Shown: piece by piece, positions 35,477 through 44,687 of the stretch
How the letters are laid out: each line of letters starts with the position of its first letter
Position numbering within the stretch: the first letter of the stretch is position 1
Assembly (NCBI GenBank): GCA_905214525.1
Contig: CAJMMN010000015.1
Coordinates: 1 to 56,987, forward strand
Length of the DNA: 56,987 nt
Reading direction: 5' to 3'
Origin: an uncultured bacterium
GTDB lineage: Bacteria; Actinomycetota; Coriobacteriia; Coriobacteriales; Coriobacteriaceae
The notes under the pieces: generated by a model
What the model saw: only the letters and a program-made list of their open reading frames with translations
Told to the model about the DNA's origin: nothing
Databases searched by the model: none
Made by a program: the position numbers and the translations under genes

Positions 35477-36692
35477 GGGTATCGACCTCCTTCGCCGAGC
35501 CTCGGCCATCCGCGCCCGCCATAGCGCCGCTGAAAGAAGCGCCGCCCCGTTCGTCGGGTTCGCCTTCGCCCGATGCACCTTCCGCCCGAAGCACGCGGCT
35601 GAACGCCATCGCAAGCCGGGCATTCTCCTTGCGCGTGCGCACCGCGACGCGGCACCAGAAACGGGACAGTACCGAAAACGAGTCGCACGTGCGGACCAAA
35701 ACCCCCTGTTTATACAGGCGCTCGGGGATGTCTTTCGCCGGCGTGCGGACTAAAAGGAAGTTCGCATCCGACGGCACGACGGAAAGCCCGAGCGAGGAGA
35801 GCTCGTGGGAAAGCCACGCTCGCTCGCCCGCCAATACATCGCGCGTGCGCGAGACGTATTCAACGTCCTCCAGGGCGGCGATGCCCGCGGCCTCGGCGAC
35901 CGAGGAGACGGGCCACGCCTGCCCCGCCCGGCGAATCCCCTCGATGAGTTGGGCGTTTCCGCTGATCAGATATCCCAACCGCAACCCCGCCATTCCGTAG
36001 AGCTTGGTGAACGCGGAGAGCACGGCCACATGGCGCGAACACGCGGCGCGTGCGGCCACGCTCCTTTCGCGGGCGTCGGGCGCAAATCCGAGAAAGCACT
36101 CGTCCACGACGAGCAGCGCGCCCACCTGCTCGCAGCGGCAGGCCGCAGCATCGATCACACGGGGGTCGACGAGGCGCCCCGTCGGGTTGTTCGGATTGCA
36201 GAGGTACGCCACGTCTCTCGGCCCCTCGATCGCGCGGGCGAAGGAGGCAGGCACGTCGAAGTCGTCCGCTTCGGAGAGCGGGAACTCCTGCACGCATGCG
36301 CCGTAGTACGATGCCGCCTCCGCATATTCAGAGAACGTCGGCGCGCACACGACGAGGCGTTTCGAGCGCACCGCCGCGGCGAGCCGCCAGATGATGTCGG
36401 ACGCGCCCGCGCCGCAGACGATAGTATCTTCGGGAATGCCCTGGTCGCGCGCTAGCGCGCGAACGAGGGCGAGGCTTTCCCTATCGGGGTAGGCGTCGAT
36501 TCGAGAAAGCGCCTTGCAAGCTGCGGCGACGGCGCGCGGCGAGGGGCCTGCCGGATTCACGTTCACCGAGAAGTCAATGAGGTCGGAGGCACCCCCTTCG
36601 CAAGCGATGCCGAGCGATTGCGCGCTGCCCCCATGCGTGCGGGCGCGCAGGATTCCCCCGGCAGCCCGGGGCGCGGCGTGATCTTCCCTCAT
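35469..36692 (-). CDS. cobD: L-threonine-O-3-phosphate decarboxylase (CobD-like aminotransferase fold)
   Basis: A 407-residue PLP enzyme making (R)-1-amino-2-propanol phosphate, the linker of the nucleotide loop. It has fold-type I aminotransferase blocks: IDFSVNVNPAGPSPRA, CGAGASDIIWRLA, YLCNPNNPTGRLVD, LLVVDECFLGF, and the Schiff-base lysine at about residue 230 (SAFTKLYGMAGLRLGY). Related to histidinol-phosphate aminotransferase, but the context next to cbiB and cbiP favours the cobalamin role. The C-terminal 45 residues are a Glu/Gly-rich extension not needed for catalysis. ATG 36692 overlaps the cbiB stop by four bases. Confidence 0.88.
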   Translation of the reverse strand: MREDHAAPRAAGGILRARTHGGSAQSLGIACEGGASDLIDFSVNVNPAGPSPRAVAAACKALSRIDAYPDRESLALVRALARDQGIPEDTIVCGAGASDIIWRLAAAVRSKRLVVCAPTFSEYAEAASYYGACVQEFPLSEADDFDVPASFARAIEGPRDVAYLCNPNNPTGRLVDPRVIDAAACRCEQVGALLVVDECFLGFAPDARERSVAARAACSRHVAVLSAFTKLYGMAGLRLGYLISGNAQLIEGIRRAGQAWPVSSVAEAAGIAALEDVEYVSRTRDVLAGERAWLSHELSSLGLSVVPSDANFLLVRTPAKDIPERLYKQGVLVRTCDSFSVLSRFWCRVAVRTRKENARLAMAFSRVLRAEGASGEGEPDERGGASFSGAMAGADGRGSAKEVDTRG

Positions 36693-37663
36693 GCCATCGC
36701 TCCCACGGCGAGCACGACCGCCGCGCGCGCGGCGCCGAAGACGACGAGCGCGCATACGGACGCGGCGAGCATGAGCCTTGTCGCCCGGGCGATGTCGCCC
36801 CACTCGATTTCGCGGGACGCGTCGCCTATCGTCGGTTTCTCAACGAGCTTGCCGAAATACACCGCGGGTCCTGCCAGGCGCAGTCCGAGCGCACCCGCGC
36901 ACGCCGACTCGGTCTGCGCCGCGTTCGGGCTCGCATGGCGACGCCTGTCGCGGCGCCAGATGCGCGCCGCCCCGCGCGCGTCGAGCCCGACGATCGGGCA
37001 CACGGCGATCATGAACAGGGCCGATAACCGCGAGGGAATCCAGTTCACGGCATCGTCGAGGCGCGCCGAGGCGCAGCCGAAGTCGATGTAGCGCTCGTTT
37101 TTGTAGCCCACCATGCTGTCGAGCGTGTTCACCGCCTTGTACGCCATGCCCAAAGGCGCACCCCCGATCATAAGGTAGAAAAGCGGCGCGATGACACCGT
37201 CGCTCGCGTTCTCCGCCACCGTTTCCACGGCGGCGCGCGCGACGCCCTGCTCGTCGAGAACAGACGTGTCACGTCCCACGATGAGCCCGACGGCTTCGCG
37301 CGCCGCGACAAGTCCGCCCTTCGAGAACGCGCGGGCAACGGCCAGGCTCTGGCGGCGCAGCTCGCATGCCGCGAGAATCTGATAGCTCGCCCATGTCTCG
37401 GCCACGAAGCGCAAGCCGGAGTGAACCATGCCGCAAAGATGCAGGATTCCCCAGGTCAAAAGCCCACACGCAAGCGGAAGCGCCACGGCGAGCACAAGCC
37501 CTGCGGCGCGCGTGCCCGCGGACGTTTGCGGGAATGCGCCCCGCAGGCGGCCTTCGGCCCACGTGATCGCGCGCCCCATGGCGACGACGGGATGGGGAAG
37601 CCAGCGCGGGTCGCCGAAGGCAAGGTCGGCCGCGAACCCGGCGGCGACGGCAAGAATCGTCAT
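36689..37663 (-). CDS. cbiB: adenosylcobinamide-phosphate synthase
   Basis: A 324-residue integral membrane protein that attaches aminopropanol (phosphate) to adenosylcobyric acid. It opens with AAGFAADLAFGDPRWLPHPVVAMGRAI, a family signature, and has ASDGVIAPLFYLMIGGAPLGMAYKAVNTLDSMVGYKNERYIDFG in the middle, with several hydrophobic segments including LVLAVALPLACGLLTWGIL and the C-terminal MLAASVCALVVFGAARAAVVLAVGAM. ATG 37663 shares one base with the stop of the preceding gene (TGATG). Confidence 0.95.
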   Translation of the reverse strand: MTILAVAAGFAADLAFGDPRWLPHPVVAMGRAITWAEGRLRGAFPQTSAGTRAAGLVLAVALPLACGLLTWGILHLCGMVHSGLRFVAETWASYQILAACELRRQSLAVARAFSKGGLVAAREAVGLIVGRDTSVLDEQGVARAAVETVAENASDGVIAPLFYLMIGGAPLGMAYKAVNTLDSMVGYKNERYIDFGCASARLDDAVNWIPSRLSALFMIAVCPIVGLDARGAARIWRRDRRRHASPNAAQTESACAGALGLRLAGPAVYFGKLVEKPTIGDASREIEWGDIARATRLMLAASVCALVVFGAARAAVVLAVGAMA

Positions 37664-38664
37664 CACCGGGCATCGCCCCCCCAAGCGGGGCGAACGTCGC
37701 GAAGGCAGCGCCCATCCCAAGTGGCGGCCCATGCGCCGCCCGGCTCGGTATGCACGTCGAAGTATCCCATTTTCGGGACAGCTAGCTCGGAGAGCAGCGC
37801 TTTCACGGTACCCGCGTGAACGACGAAGACGGCGCGCCCACTCCCCTGGGCGCGCTCCGATTTGCACGCCTCCCGAAACGCCGCGACGACGCGGCGGGTG
37901 AAATCGCTCTTGTCCTCGCCATGCGGGCAGCGCGTCTCGCACCAGGAGTCTACCCAGGCGCGATAGCGCGCATCCTCTTTAAGCTCGGCGGCGCTTCGCC
38001 CCTCGAAGTCGCCGAAATCCATCTCGCGCAGACCGGGGCACGCGATAAGCTCCGCGTTCGGGAAGAGGATGCGCGCCGTCTGGTCGGTGCGGACCATGCC
38101 GCTCGTGATAACACGGAACACGTCACGATCGCACGCGAGGTCGCGCAAAGCGCGCTCGCCCGCAATCGACAGGGGCTCGTCGGTGCCCGCCCCGCTGTAG
38201 CGATGGTCTTCCGTGCCCGCCGTGGAACCATGGCGCACGAAGACGACTTCCAAAGGCGCGCCCGCGCCCTGCGCCCCTCGAGGCGCATCGGCAAGGTTTC
38301 CTTTGATGACCTGGGGAATCCCACACGTCATACGCACGACGACGTCGGCGCGCGCAGCGAGCGCGCATCCCAGGCGCCCCGCGCGCTCGCGCCATTGGGC
38401 GTCTTCCGCACGCATGGGGACGACCCCCGAGCCGACCAAGGGCAGAATCACTGCGTCGAAGCCGATCAGCCGCTCGAGCGCCCGGTCAGCGTCGAGCGCA
38501 CGTACGAGTTCCTCAGCACGGTATGCGACGCGGCCGGCAAAAGCCGCGGGCACGCCGCCCTCCGCAAGCTGCGCCGCGTCGACGAAATCGTCCGCCGCGA
38601 ACCCGAGCTTTTCACGCACGAAGGTCCTCTTCCCCGAATGCGCGCCACCTACCACGAGCATCAT
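37663..38664 (-). CDS. CobU-like P-loop domain fused to CobC-type phosphatase
   Basis: A 333-residue two-domain protein. Residues 1-125 resemble CobU: P-loop GGAHSGKR at 6-13 and the closing CGIPQVIKG at 114-122, which parallels CGIPVWMKG in the true cobU product here. It is about 50 residues shorter than CobU and lacks the HRxxR guanylylation histidine. Residues 138-333 are a histidine phosphatase with the RHG catalytic motif at 144-146 and a second His in VVHAGTVKAL, as in alpha-ribazole-5'-phosphate phosphatase (CobC). The fused first domain may be a degenerate or regulatory kinase. Start ATG 38664 overlaps the cobS stop by four bases. Confidence 0.82.
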   Translation of the reverse strand: MMLVVGGAHSGKRTFVREKLGFAADDFVDAAQLAEGGVPAAFAGRVAYRAEELVRALDADRALERLIGFDAVILPLVGSGVVPMRAEDAQWRERAGRLGCALAARADVVVRMTCGIPQVIKGNLADAPRGAQGAGAPLEVVFVRHGSTAGTEDHRYSGAGTDEPLSIAGERALRDLACDRDVFRVITSGMVRTDQTARILFPNAELIACPGLREMDFGDFEGRSAAELKEDARYRAWVDSWCETRCPHGEDKSDFTRRVVAAFREACKSERAQGSGRAVFVVHAGTVKALLSELAVPKMGYFDVHTEPGGAWAATWDGRCLRDVRPAWGGDAR

Positions 38665-39428
38665 AGGAGCATGCCCCCCGCCACCAGCATGGCAAGCATC
38701 GCGAGCTCGGCCCATTGCAGAAACCATCCGGCCAAATCCCCCGTCACCCCGCCGAAGCGGGACAGGGCAACATGGCGGTACCACGCGAGCGCCAAAAGCC
38801 CCGCCACCGCCATAAGGGCGCCGACGGCCTGAGCGCACGCGACCATCCCTGCAGCCGAAGCCGCAGCGAAAGCGCAAAGCGGCACGACGATCGCCGCGCG
38901 CTTCTTCGCAGGCGAGAGCCCCGCGGCCATGCCGTCCGCCCGCGCGGCAGGCCAGCATTCAACGGCGAGCCCCGAAAGCGAGCGGGAGAACACGAGCGAG
39001 CACAGAAGCGCGAGGAACGCCCCCGCCGTAAACGGCAGCGCGGTGAACAGGGAAAACTGCAGAATAAGGTACACAACAACACCGATGACCCCGAAGGCGC
39101 CCGCCCGCGGGTCGTGCATGATCTCGAGCTTTCGCTCGCGCGGGGCCCAACTTGCAAGCGCATCGGAGGTGTCGCAGAGCCCGTCTAGGTGGATGCCTCC
39201 CGTCACCGCCACAGGCAGCGCCACGAGCACGGCCGCGACGATGGTCGCGGGCACGCCGAGCAGGTTCGCAACGTGTCCCCACGCCGTCATGAGGAACCCT
39301 TCCGCAAGGCCCACCAGGGGAAACGCGGCAAGCGCATGGGTTGACCCGAAATCGGTCCAGGCCGATTTCGGGACGGGGATGCGCGAGAACGTTCCGAACG
39401 CCGCGCCGATTGCCTCTGCTATCTTCAC
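38661..39428 (-). CDS. cobS: adenosylcobinamide-GDP ribazoletransferase (cobalamin synthase)
   Basis: A 255-residue membrane enzyme joining adenosylcobinamide-GDP and alpha-ribazole (phosphate) to give adenosylcobalamin (phosphate). It begins AIGAAFGTFSRIPVP, has the active-site pattern VTGGIHLDGLCDTSDAL and the HDPRAGAFGVIGVVVYL block, and contains five or more hydrophobic segments including the C-terminal WAELAMLAMLVAGGMLL. The start codon is GTG 39428, overlapping the cobU stop (GTGA), with AAGGAC seven bases upstream. Confidence 0.95.
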   Translation of the reverse strand: MKIAEAIGAAFGTFSRIPVPKSAWTDFGSTHALAAFPLVGLAEGFLMTAWGHVANLLGVPATIVAAVLVALPVAVTGGIHLDGLCDTSDALASWAPRERKLEIMHDPRAGAFGVIGVVVYLILQFSLFTALPFTAGAFLALLCSLVFSRSLSGLAVECWPAARADGMAAGLSPAKKRAAIVVPLCAFAAASAAGMVACAQAVGALMAVAGLLALAWYRHVALSRFGGVTGDLAGWFLQWAELAMLAMLVAGGMLL

Positions 39429-39973
39429 CTTGTAGGTCCTTCACCTTTCATCCACACGGGAATCCCGCATACCACTTCGACTGCGCGGTCGGCCAGCGCC
39501 GCCACGCCCGCGTTCACGCGCGCGAGCGCGCGCCTCCATGCCTCGGTCCCCTCATCGTAGCGCATCTCATCGGCGAACACGTCGACGGTGACCACCACCG
39601 TATACGCAGCGGCCTGAGCGAGCCGTTCGATGCCTCCGAGCACCTCGCGCGCCGCAGCGTCGGGGTCACGTGGGGACAAGCCGCCTTCCGCGAAAAGCTC
39701 GTTCGCAACCAGGTTGCCCACGTCCTCCAAAAGAAGCGTGCAGCCGCGCGGAAGCCCGGACACTGCGGCGCCCACGTCACGCGTTCGCTCGAGGGTGGAA
39801 AACCCCTTGCCCTCGCGCAGCGCCCGATGGCGCGCGATGCGGCGGGCGCCCTCTTCCCCGAAGGGCTCCATCGTTGCCAGGTACACGCGAGGGCCGTCGT
39901 GCCCGAGGCACAGGGACTCGGCGTAGGCGCTCTTGCCGCTCGCGGCGGCGCCGATGACGAGCGTCACCGTCAT
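39425..39973 (-). CDS. cobU: adenosylcobinamide kinase/guanylyltransferase
   Basis: A 182-residue bifunctional enzyme that phosphorylates adenosylcobinamide and then forms adenosylcobinamide-GDP. P-loop GAAASGKS lies at residues 8-15, the guanylylated His is His 49 in RIARHRALREG, and VLLEDVGNL-type Walker B (TLLLEDVGNLVANEL) is present. It ends CGIPVWMKG. Full length for the family. ATG 39973 overlaps the cobT stop by four bases. A shorter, altered CobU-like domain occurs two genes downstream as part of a fusion. Confidence 0.95.
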   Translation of the reverse strand: MTVTLVIGAAASGKSAYAESLCLGHDGPRVYLATMEPFGEEGARRIARHRALREGKGFSTLERTRDVGAAVSGLPRGCTLLLEDVGNLVANELFAEGGLSPRDPDAAAREVLGGIERLAQAAAYTVVVTVDVFADEMRYDEGTEAWRRALARVNAGVAALADRAVEVVCGIPVWMKGEGPTR

Positions 39974-41112
39974 TTCCCGGCCTCGAAATGCTCGTAAGCA
40001 GCCATGCCAGTCGCCGTGAACGTCTTCCCATCCCGGTACACGCGCAGCGCCGAATCCAGAAGGGGGAGATACGCCATGGCGCCCGCGCCCTCGCCCAAGT
40101 GCATGCCTGCGTCGAGGGGCGCCTTTATGCCGAGCTCGCGAAGGAGCTCCCGGCTTGCGGGTTCGCTTGATGCGTGGGTGCCCACGAGGTAGCCCAAGGC
40201 GTTGGGGCACAGGCGCGCCGCGCACAGGGCCGCCGTGCAGGATATGACCCCGTCGAGGAGCGCCGGCGCCTTCGAGACCGCGGCCCCCAGGTAGAAGCCG
40301 CACAACGCAGCGATGTCGAAGCCGCCCACCTTCGAGAGCACGTCGATTGGGTCGGCGGGATCGGGCGAGTTCGCGTCGATAGCGCGCTCGACCACGTCGC
40401 ACTTGCGCGCGAGCGAGGCGTCCGAGAGCCCCGCGCCGCGCCCGACAAGGCTCCGCGCGTCCGCCCGGATGAGCACTGCGGCCACCGCCGCCGAGGTGGT
40501 CGTGTTGCCGATGCCCATCTCGCCCGCGGCGAGAAGGCGCACGCCGGCGCGGGCAAGCCCGCACGCGACGGCGATTCCGACCTCGATCGCGCGCACGGCC
40601 CCATCGCGAGACATAGCGGAGCCGAGAGCGATGTTGCCGCTCCCCCGCCGCACGTTCGCGCGCACCATGCGCGCGTCTTCTATGCCCCGGGCCATACCCA
40701 CGTCGACGGGCACGACCTCGGCACCCGCGAACGCCGCCATGCGGCAGGCGCTCGCGGCCCCCTCGCACATGTTGCGCGCGACGGCTCGCGTCACATCTTG
40801 CCCGCTTTGCGACACGCCTTCGGCAACGACCCCGTTGTCGGAGAAGAATACCGCGAGCGCACGGGGAAACTCGGCCACCTCGGCGCTCCCCTGAGCTGCG
40901 GCGATACACGCGACGGCGTCTTCAAAGTCGCCCAATCCCCCCAAGGGGTGCGCGATGGAGTCCCACGCGGCGTACGCGGCGGCACGGGCGCACTCGTCTG
41001 CGGGCGCGATCCGGGAAAGCGCGGCTTCGAGCACGGCGCCCGGCGCCGACGAGAACGCGCGCTCGACTTCCTCGCGGATGCAGGCAAGCGCGGTTTCGGT
41101 TGCTTCAGCCAT
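39970..41112 (-). CDS. cobT: nicotinate-nucleotide:dimethylbenzimidazole phosphoribosyltransferase
   Basis: A 380-residue enzyme activating the lower-ligand base to alpha-ribazole phosphate. Family blocks include HPLGGLGDFE, VFFSDNGVVAEGVSQSGQDVT, AAGEMGIGNTTTSAAVAAVL, GRGAGLSD and the catalytic glutamate at about residue 341 in LGEGAGAM. Slightly longer than the Salmonella enzyme, partly through a 25-residue N-terminal segment. ATG 41112 follows GGAGG and overlaps the cbiA stop by eight bases. Which base is used cannot be told; no bza or bluB genes are seen in the window. Confidence 0.95.
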   Translation of the reverse strand: MAEATETALACIREEVERAFSSAPGAVLEAALSRIAPADECARAAAYAAWDSIAHPLGGLGDFEDAVACIAAAQGSAEVAEFPRALAVFFSDNGVVAEGVSQSGQDVTRAVARNMCEGAASACRMAAFAGAEVVPVDVGMARGIEDARMVRANVRRGSGNIALGSAMSRDGAVRAIEVGIAVACGLARAGVRLLAAGEMGIGNTTTSAAVAAVLIRADARSLVGRGAGLSDASLARKCDVVERAIDANSPDPADPIDVLSKVGGFDIAALCGFYLGAAVSKAPALLDGVISCTAALCAARLCPNALGYLVGTHASSEPASRELLRELGIKAPLDAGMHLGEGAGAMAYLPLLDSALRVYRDGKTFTATGMAAYEHFEAGK

Positions 41113-42487
41113 GCCGCCTCCTCTCTGCGAACGACGCTGCGGCAGACGCGAACGCGCGCGCAACGTCGGGGTTCGCAGGATAGTACACATGCGGGAAGCC
41201 CGCCACCAGGGACGGGGTGGTCGTCATGCACGGCCAGCCCTTGTCGCGCCGGGGCTTCTGCGCCCAAAAGTCGCCGCCCGGGCAGGTGGACTGCCAGTAG
41301 TGGAACTCGTGCGCGCGGATGCGTGTGCCGCGCGGCCCGTAGAGCCCGTCGCGTTGGGAAGTAAGCTCCACGTACCCGAAATGGGACAGCCTTCCCCCGT
41401 TCTCGCTTGCGCCCTCAAGGGCGCCCGCAACAGGCCAGCGCCGCCCCTCGCTATCGGCGATTTCGCGCTGCAGGTACAGAAACCCACCGCATTCGGCGAC
41501 CGTCGGCATGCCGGATTCCACCGCGCGCCGCACCGCCTCGCGCATCGGCGCGTTCTCGGAGAGCTGCCGCGCATGGAGCTCCGGGTAGCCGCCCCCCAGA
41601 TAGAGGGCGCTTGTCCCCCGGGGCAACTCGCTATCACACAGGGGGCTGAAAAAGGCCAGCTCGCAACCCAGATCCTCGAGCGCGCGCAGGTTCTCCTCGT
41701 AGTAGAACGAGAACGCCTCGTCACGCGCAACGGCGACGATGGGCCGCGCTCCCGCGATCGGCTCCAACCGGTAAGGTTCCTCGCGGATATCGGGTGCCGT
41801 CGCCGCTATTTCGAGCAAGCGGTCGACGTCGACGCTCTTTTCCACCAGCTCGGCCATCTTGTCGATGCGCGCGGAGAGCTGCTCGACCTCGTCGGCGGTC
41901 ACAAGCCCCAGATGCCGGCTTTCGAGCGAGAACGCCTCGTCGGCGGGGATATTCCCCAAAACCGCGACGCCCGTGTGCTTCTCGATCGCAGGCGCCGCGT
42001 AGGCGCAGGCAGCGGCGCTCGTCTTGTTCAGCACGACGCCGCGCACGTTCGCACAAGGCAGGAACTCGGCGATGCCGCGGATTACGGCGGCGAGCGATAA
42101 AGACGCCCCGCGCCCGTTCACCACTAAAACGACCGGCGTTTCCGTGTCGCGCGCAACCTGATAGCTGCTCGCGTCGGCCACGCCGGGTGCCATGCCGTCA
42201 TAGAAGCCCATGACCCCCTCGAGCACCGCGACATCCGCGCCCGCGGCGCCGCATGCGAGCAGTGCGCGCAGCGTCGGGGCGTCGGTGAAGAAGCCGTCTA
42301 AATTGCCCGAGCGCGCACCCACGACGCGGCGATGAAAGAGCGGGTCAATGTAGTCGGGGCCGCATTTGAAGGCCGCGCATGCAAGGCCGCGGCGCGCGAG
42401 CGCGCGCAGGAGCGCGCACGTTACGACCGTCTTGCCGCTCCCGCTCGAGGGCGCAGCGACCATGAAGCGCGGGATGGACGTGCTCAC
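41105..42487 (-). CDS. cbiA: cobyrinic acid a,c-diamide synthase
   Basis: A 460-residue glutamine-dependent amidotransferase acting on the a and c carboxylates of cobyrinic acid. The N-terminal P-loop is FMVAAPSSGSGKTVVTCALL; FKCGPDYIDPLFHR and VLEGVMGFYDG are typical. The C-terminal GATase domain has ALYLGGGYPELHARQLS, the Cys in VAECGGFLYLQ, and the His pair near HEFHYW. The start is GTG 42487, overlapping the cbiET stop (GTGA), with GGAAGG upstream. Confidence 0.96.
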   Translation of the reverse strand: MSTSIPRFMVAAPSSGSGKTVVTCALLRALARRGLACAAFKCGPDYIDPLFHRRVVGARSGNLDGFFTDAPTLRALLACGAAGADVAVLEGVMGFYDGMAPGVADASSYQVARDTETPVVLVVNGRGASLSLAAVIRGIAEFLPCANVRGVVLNKTSAAACAYAAPAIEKHTGVAVLGNIPADEAFSLESRHLGLVTADEVEQLSARIDKMAELVEKSVDVDRLLEIAATAPDIREEPYRLEPIAGARPIVAVARDEAFSFYYEENLRALEDLGCELAFFSPLCDSELPRGTSALYLGGGYPELHARQLSENAPMREAVRRAVESGMPTVAECGGFLYLQREIADSEGRRWPVAGALEGASENGGRLSHFGYVELTSQRDGLYGPRGTRIRAHEFHYWQSTCPGGDFWAQKPRRDKGWPCMTTTPSLVAGFPHVYYPANPDVARAFASAAASFAERRRHG

Positions 42488-43956
42488 CGGGCGCCGCCTT
42501 CCCCACCTGCGGCGCTGCAGTAAGCAAGCGAGACCACCTCAACGGATGGGTTCCCCTCGACAGAGAGGTCCTCCCCGACAGGCGACTCAGCAAGCGCGCC
42601 GACTTCGGCAAACTCCTCGGCATCCGCGCCCGCACCACGCGCGCTGACGAGGAACACGGGGTTTTGCGCCTTCATAAGATGGTGCGAGCCTACAGCCTCG
42701 GCACGGGCGGCCGACACCTGGCACGCCTCGAACCCCTTAAAGCGCGAACCCGAGAGGAGCGCGAACGCCTCGGTGAGCGTCTCAACGGTGACGCATGGCA
42801 CGCACAGGCGAACCTGCGAGTTCTTCTCGAGCGCCGCCTCCACGATGGAGGGAAGCTCGCCCGCGCTCCCGCCGACGAACACGGCGTCGGGGACGGGCAG
42901 TTTCGCGAGCGCTTCGGGGGCGACACCGGGGACCGCATGCACGTTGCCGCACCCGAATGCATCCGCGTTCTCTCGGATGAGCCGCACGCCGGCCGCGTTG
43001 CGCTCGACCGCCCATACCGACCCCGCTCGCGCGACGAGCGCCGCCTCGATCGAAACGCTCCCCGTGCCGGCGCCGACATCCCACACGGTGTCGGTCGCGG
43101 TAAGGCGCAGCTTCGCGAGCGCGACGGCGCGCACCTCCTGCTTGGTCATGGGAACGTCGCCGCGGATGAAGAGCTCGTCGGGAATGCCCGAGGAAGCGTA
43201 CGGCCAGCGGGAGCTCGCGGCGCGGGATGCGCCCGCAGAGTCCGCCGCGAAAGAAGCCGCCGCGGGCGCAGACGCGCCGGCCGGCGCCTCGGAGGCTGCG
43301 CTAGAGCCCGCAGGCGAACCGGCGCAGCCTGCGAACTCGATAAGCATCACGTTCAAGTCGTCGAACGTCTGACCTGCGATTTCACTTGCGGTCGCGCAGG
43401 TGATGCGCTCGTCGGGGTACGACAGGCGCTCGGCCACCGTCACGCGCGCGTCCCCGAAGCCCGCCTGCACAAGCTCGCCCGAAAGCCGCGAGGGGTCTTC
43501 CCCGCCCGACGTGGCGAGGAAGAGCTCACCTGCGCGCTCGGCCTCGGCCACGATGTCGCACGCCACGCCGTGAGCGCTCGCGAAGCGCCAATCCTGCCAT
43601 GGACGCGCGAGGCGCGCGGCGAGATACGACGCTGAGCTTATGCCGGGAATGACGCGCACGTCCACCTGCGCGTCGCCGGAGAGCGCCTCCACCAGGCGGC
43701 GCGCGCCGCTGAACAGCCCCACATCGCCCGTCATCACGACCACGGCGCGCTGCCACGACGCCGCATCGGTGAGCGCGGCGACGATGTCCGCCGTCTTCAC
43801 GAGCTCGCATCTCACCACATCGGGCGGCACGTCGATGCTGACAAGCGCGCGATGAGCGCCGATGACCACGTCGGCGATGTCGATCGCGTCGAGCGCCGCG
43901 CGCGAGAGCAAGTCGGGGTTTCCGGGCCCCGCCCCGATGATCGTTACCTTTCGCAT
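42484..43956 (-). CDS. cbiET: cobalt-precorrin-6B C5,15-methyltransferase/decarboxylase CbiE-CbiT fusion
   Basis: A 490-residue two-domain enzyme. Residues 1-205 are CbiE, a tetrapyrrole methylase (VTIIGAGPGNPDLLSRAALDAIDIADVVIGAHRAL), which methylates C5. An Ala/Ser/Gly linker of about 50 residues (roughly 215-265) follows. Residues 270-440 are CbiT, a class I SAM methyltransferase (MTKQEVRAVALAKLRL, VWDVGAGTGSVSIEAA), which methylates C15 and removes the acetate carboxylate. Such CbiET/CobL fusions are common in aerobic and some anaerobic pathways. ATG 43956 overlaps cbiH by 13 bases and follows GGGAGA. Confidence 0.95.
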   Translation of the reverse strand: MRKVTIIGAGPGNPDLLSRAALDAIDIADVVIGAHRALVSIDVPPDVVRCELVKTADIVAALTDAASWQRAVVVMTGDVGLFSGARRLVEALSGDAQVDVRVIPGISSASYLAARLARPWQDWRFASAHGVACDIVAEAERAGELFLATSGGEDPSRLSGELVQAGFGDARVTVAERLSYPDERITCATASEIAGQTFDDLNVMLIEFAGCAGSPAGSSAASEAPAGASAPAAASFAADSAGASRAASSRWPYASSGIPDELFIRGDVPMTKQEVRAVALAKLRLTATDTVWDVGAGTGSVSIEAALVARAGSVWAVERNAAGVRLIRENADAFGCGNVHAVPGVAPEALAKLPVPDAVFVGGSAGELPSIVEAALEKNSQVRLCVPCVTVETLTEAFALLSGSRFKGFEACQVSAARAEAVGSHHLMKAQNPVFLVSARGAGADAEEFAEVGALAESPVGEDLSVEGNPSVEVVSLAYCSAAGGEGGAR

Positions 43957-44687
43957 GGAATCTCCCGATACCCGCGCGGCGTGACCATACGGCCGCCTAC
44001 GCGCTTCGTGTCCGCGTTGCCGACGAACACGGTGGTGAACATGTCGGCGTCGAACTCCCCCAGCTCGGAGAGCCTGCACATGCCCGACTGCTGCCCCTCG
44101 CGCCCGATGTTGCGTACCCAGCCGCAGAGCGTGTCGGGGGCCTTCCATTCGAGCATAATCTTCGCCGCGCGCGAGAGCCTATCGGCGCGCTTTCTGCTGC
44201 GCGGGTTGTACAAACAGATGCAGAAGTCGGCGCTCGCCACGGCGGCGAGCCTGCGCTCGATGACCTCCCACGGCGTGAGCAGGTCGGAGAGCGACACGAC
44301 CGCGAAGTCGTGGGCAAGCGGGGCGCCGAGCACCGCCGACCCGCTCTGAGCCGCGGTGGCCCCGGCGATAACTTCCACGTCTACATCGGGGTAGTCCTCA
44401 GCAAGCTCCAGCACGGGGCTCGCCATGCCGTACACGCCCGCGTCACCGCTGCACACAAGCGCCACGGCTTCTCCGCACTGCGCGCGCGAAAGCGCCAGGC
44501 GGCACCGTTCGACCTCGTGCATCATCGGCGTCGCGAGATGCGCCGCGTCGGGCACGGCGGCGAGCGCGAGCTCCACGTATTTCGTATACCCCACAACGAT
44601 GTCGGCCGCCTCGAGCGCGCGCCGAGCCGCAATCGTCATGCCGTCGGGGCCGCCCGGGCCGATCCCCACCACGAAGAGCTTTCCCAT
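43944..44687 (-). CDS. cbiH: cobalt-precorrin-3 C17-methyltransferase
   Basis: A 247-residue tetrapyrrole methylase that contracts the ring during C17 methylation. It begins KLFVVGIGPGGPDGMTIAARRALEAADIVVGYTKYVEL and carries LVCSGDAGVYGMASPVLEL, VIAGATAAQSGSAVLGAPLAHDFAVVSLSDLLTPW and FCICLYNPRSRKRADRL, all typical of CobJ/CbiH. ATG 44687 has AAGGAG at proper spacing and shares one base with the cbiG stop; the GTG three bases earlier is too close to that site. Confidence 0.95.
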   Translation of the reverse strand: MGKLFVVGIGPGGPDGMTIAARRALEAADIVVGYTKYVELALAAVPDAAHLATPMMHEVERCRLALSRAQCGEAVALVCSGDAGVYGMASPVLELAEDYPDVDVEVIAGATAAQSGSAVLGAPLAHDFAVVSLSDLLTPWEVIERRLAAVASADFCICLYNPRSRKRADRLSRAAKIMLEWKAPDTLCGWVRNIGREGQQSGMCRLSELGEFDADMFTTVFVGNADTKRVGGRMVTPRGYREIPCER

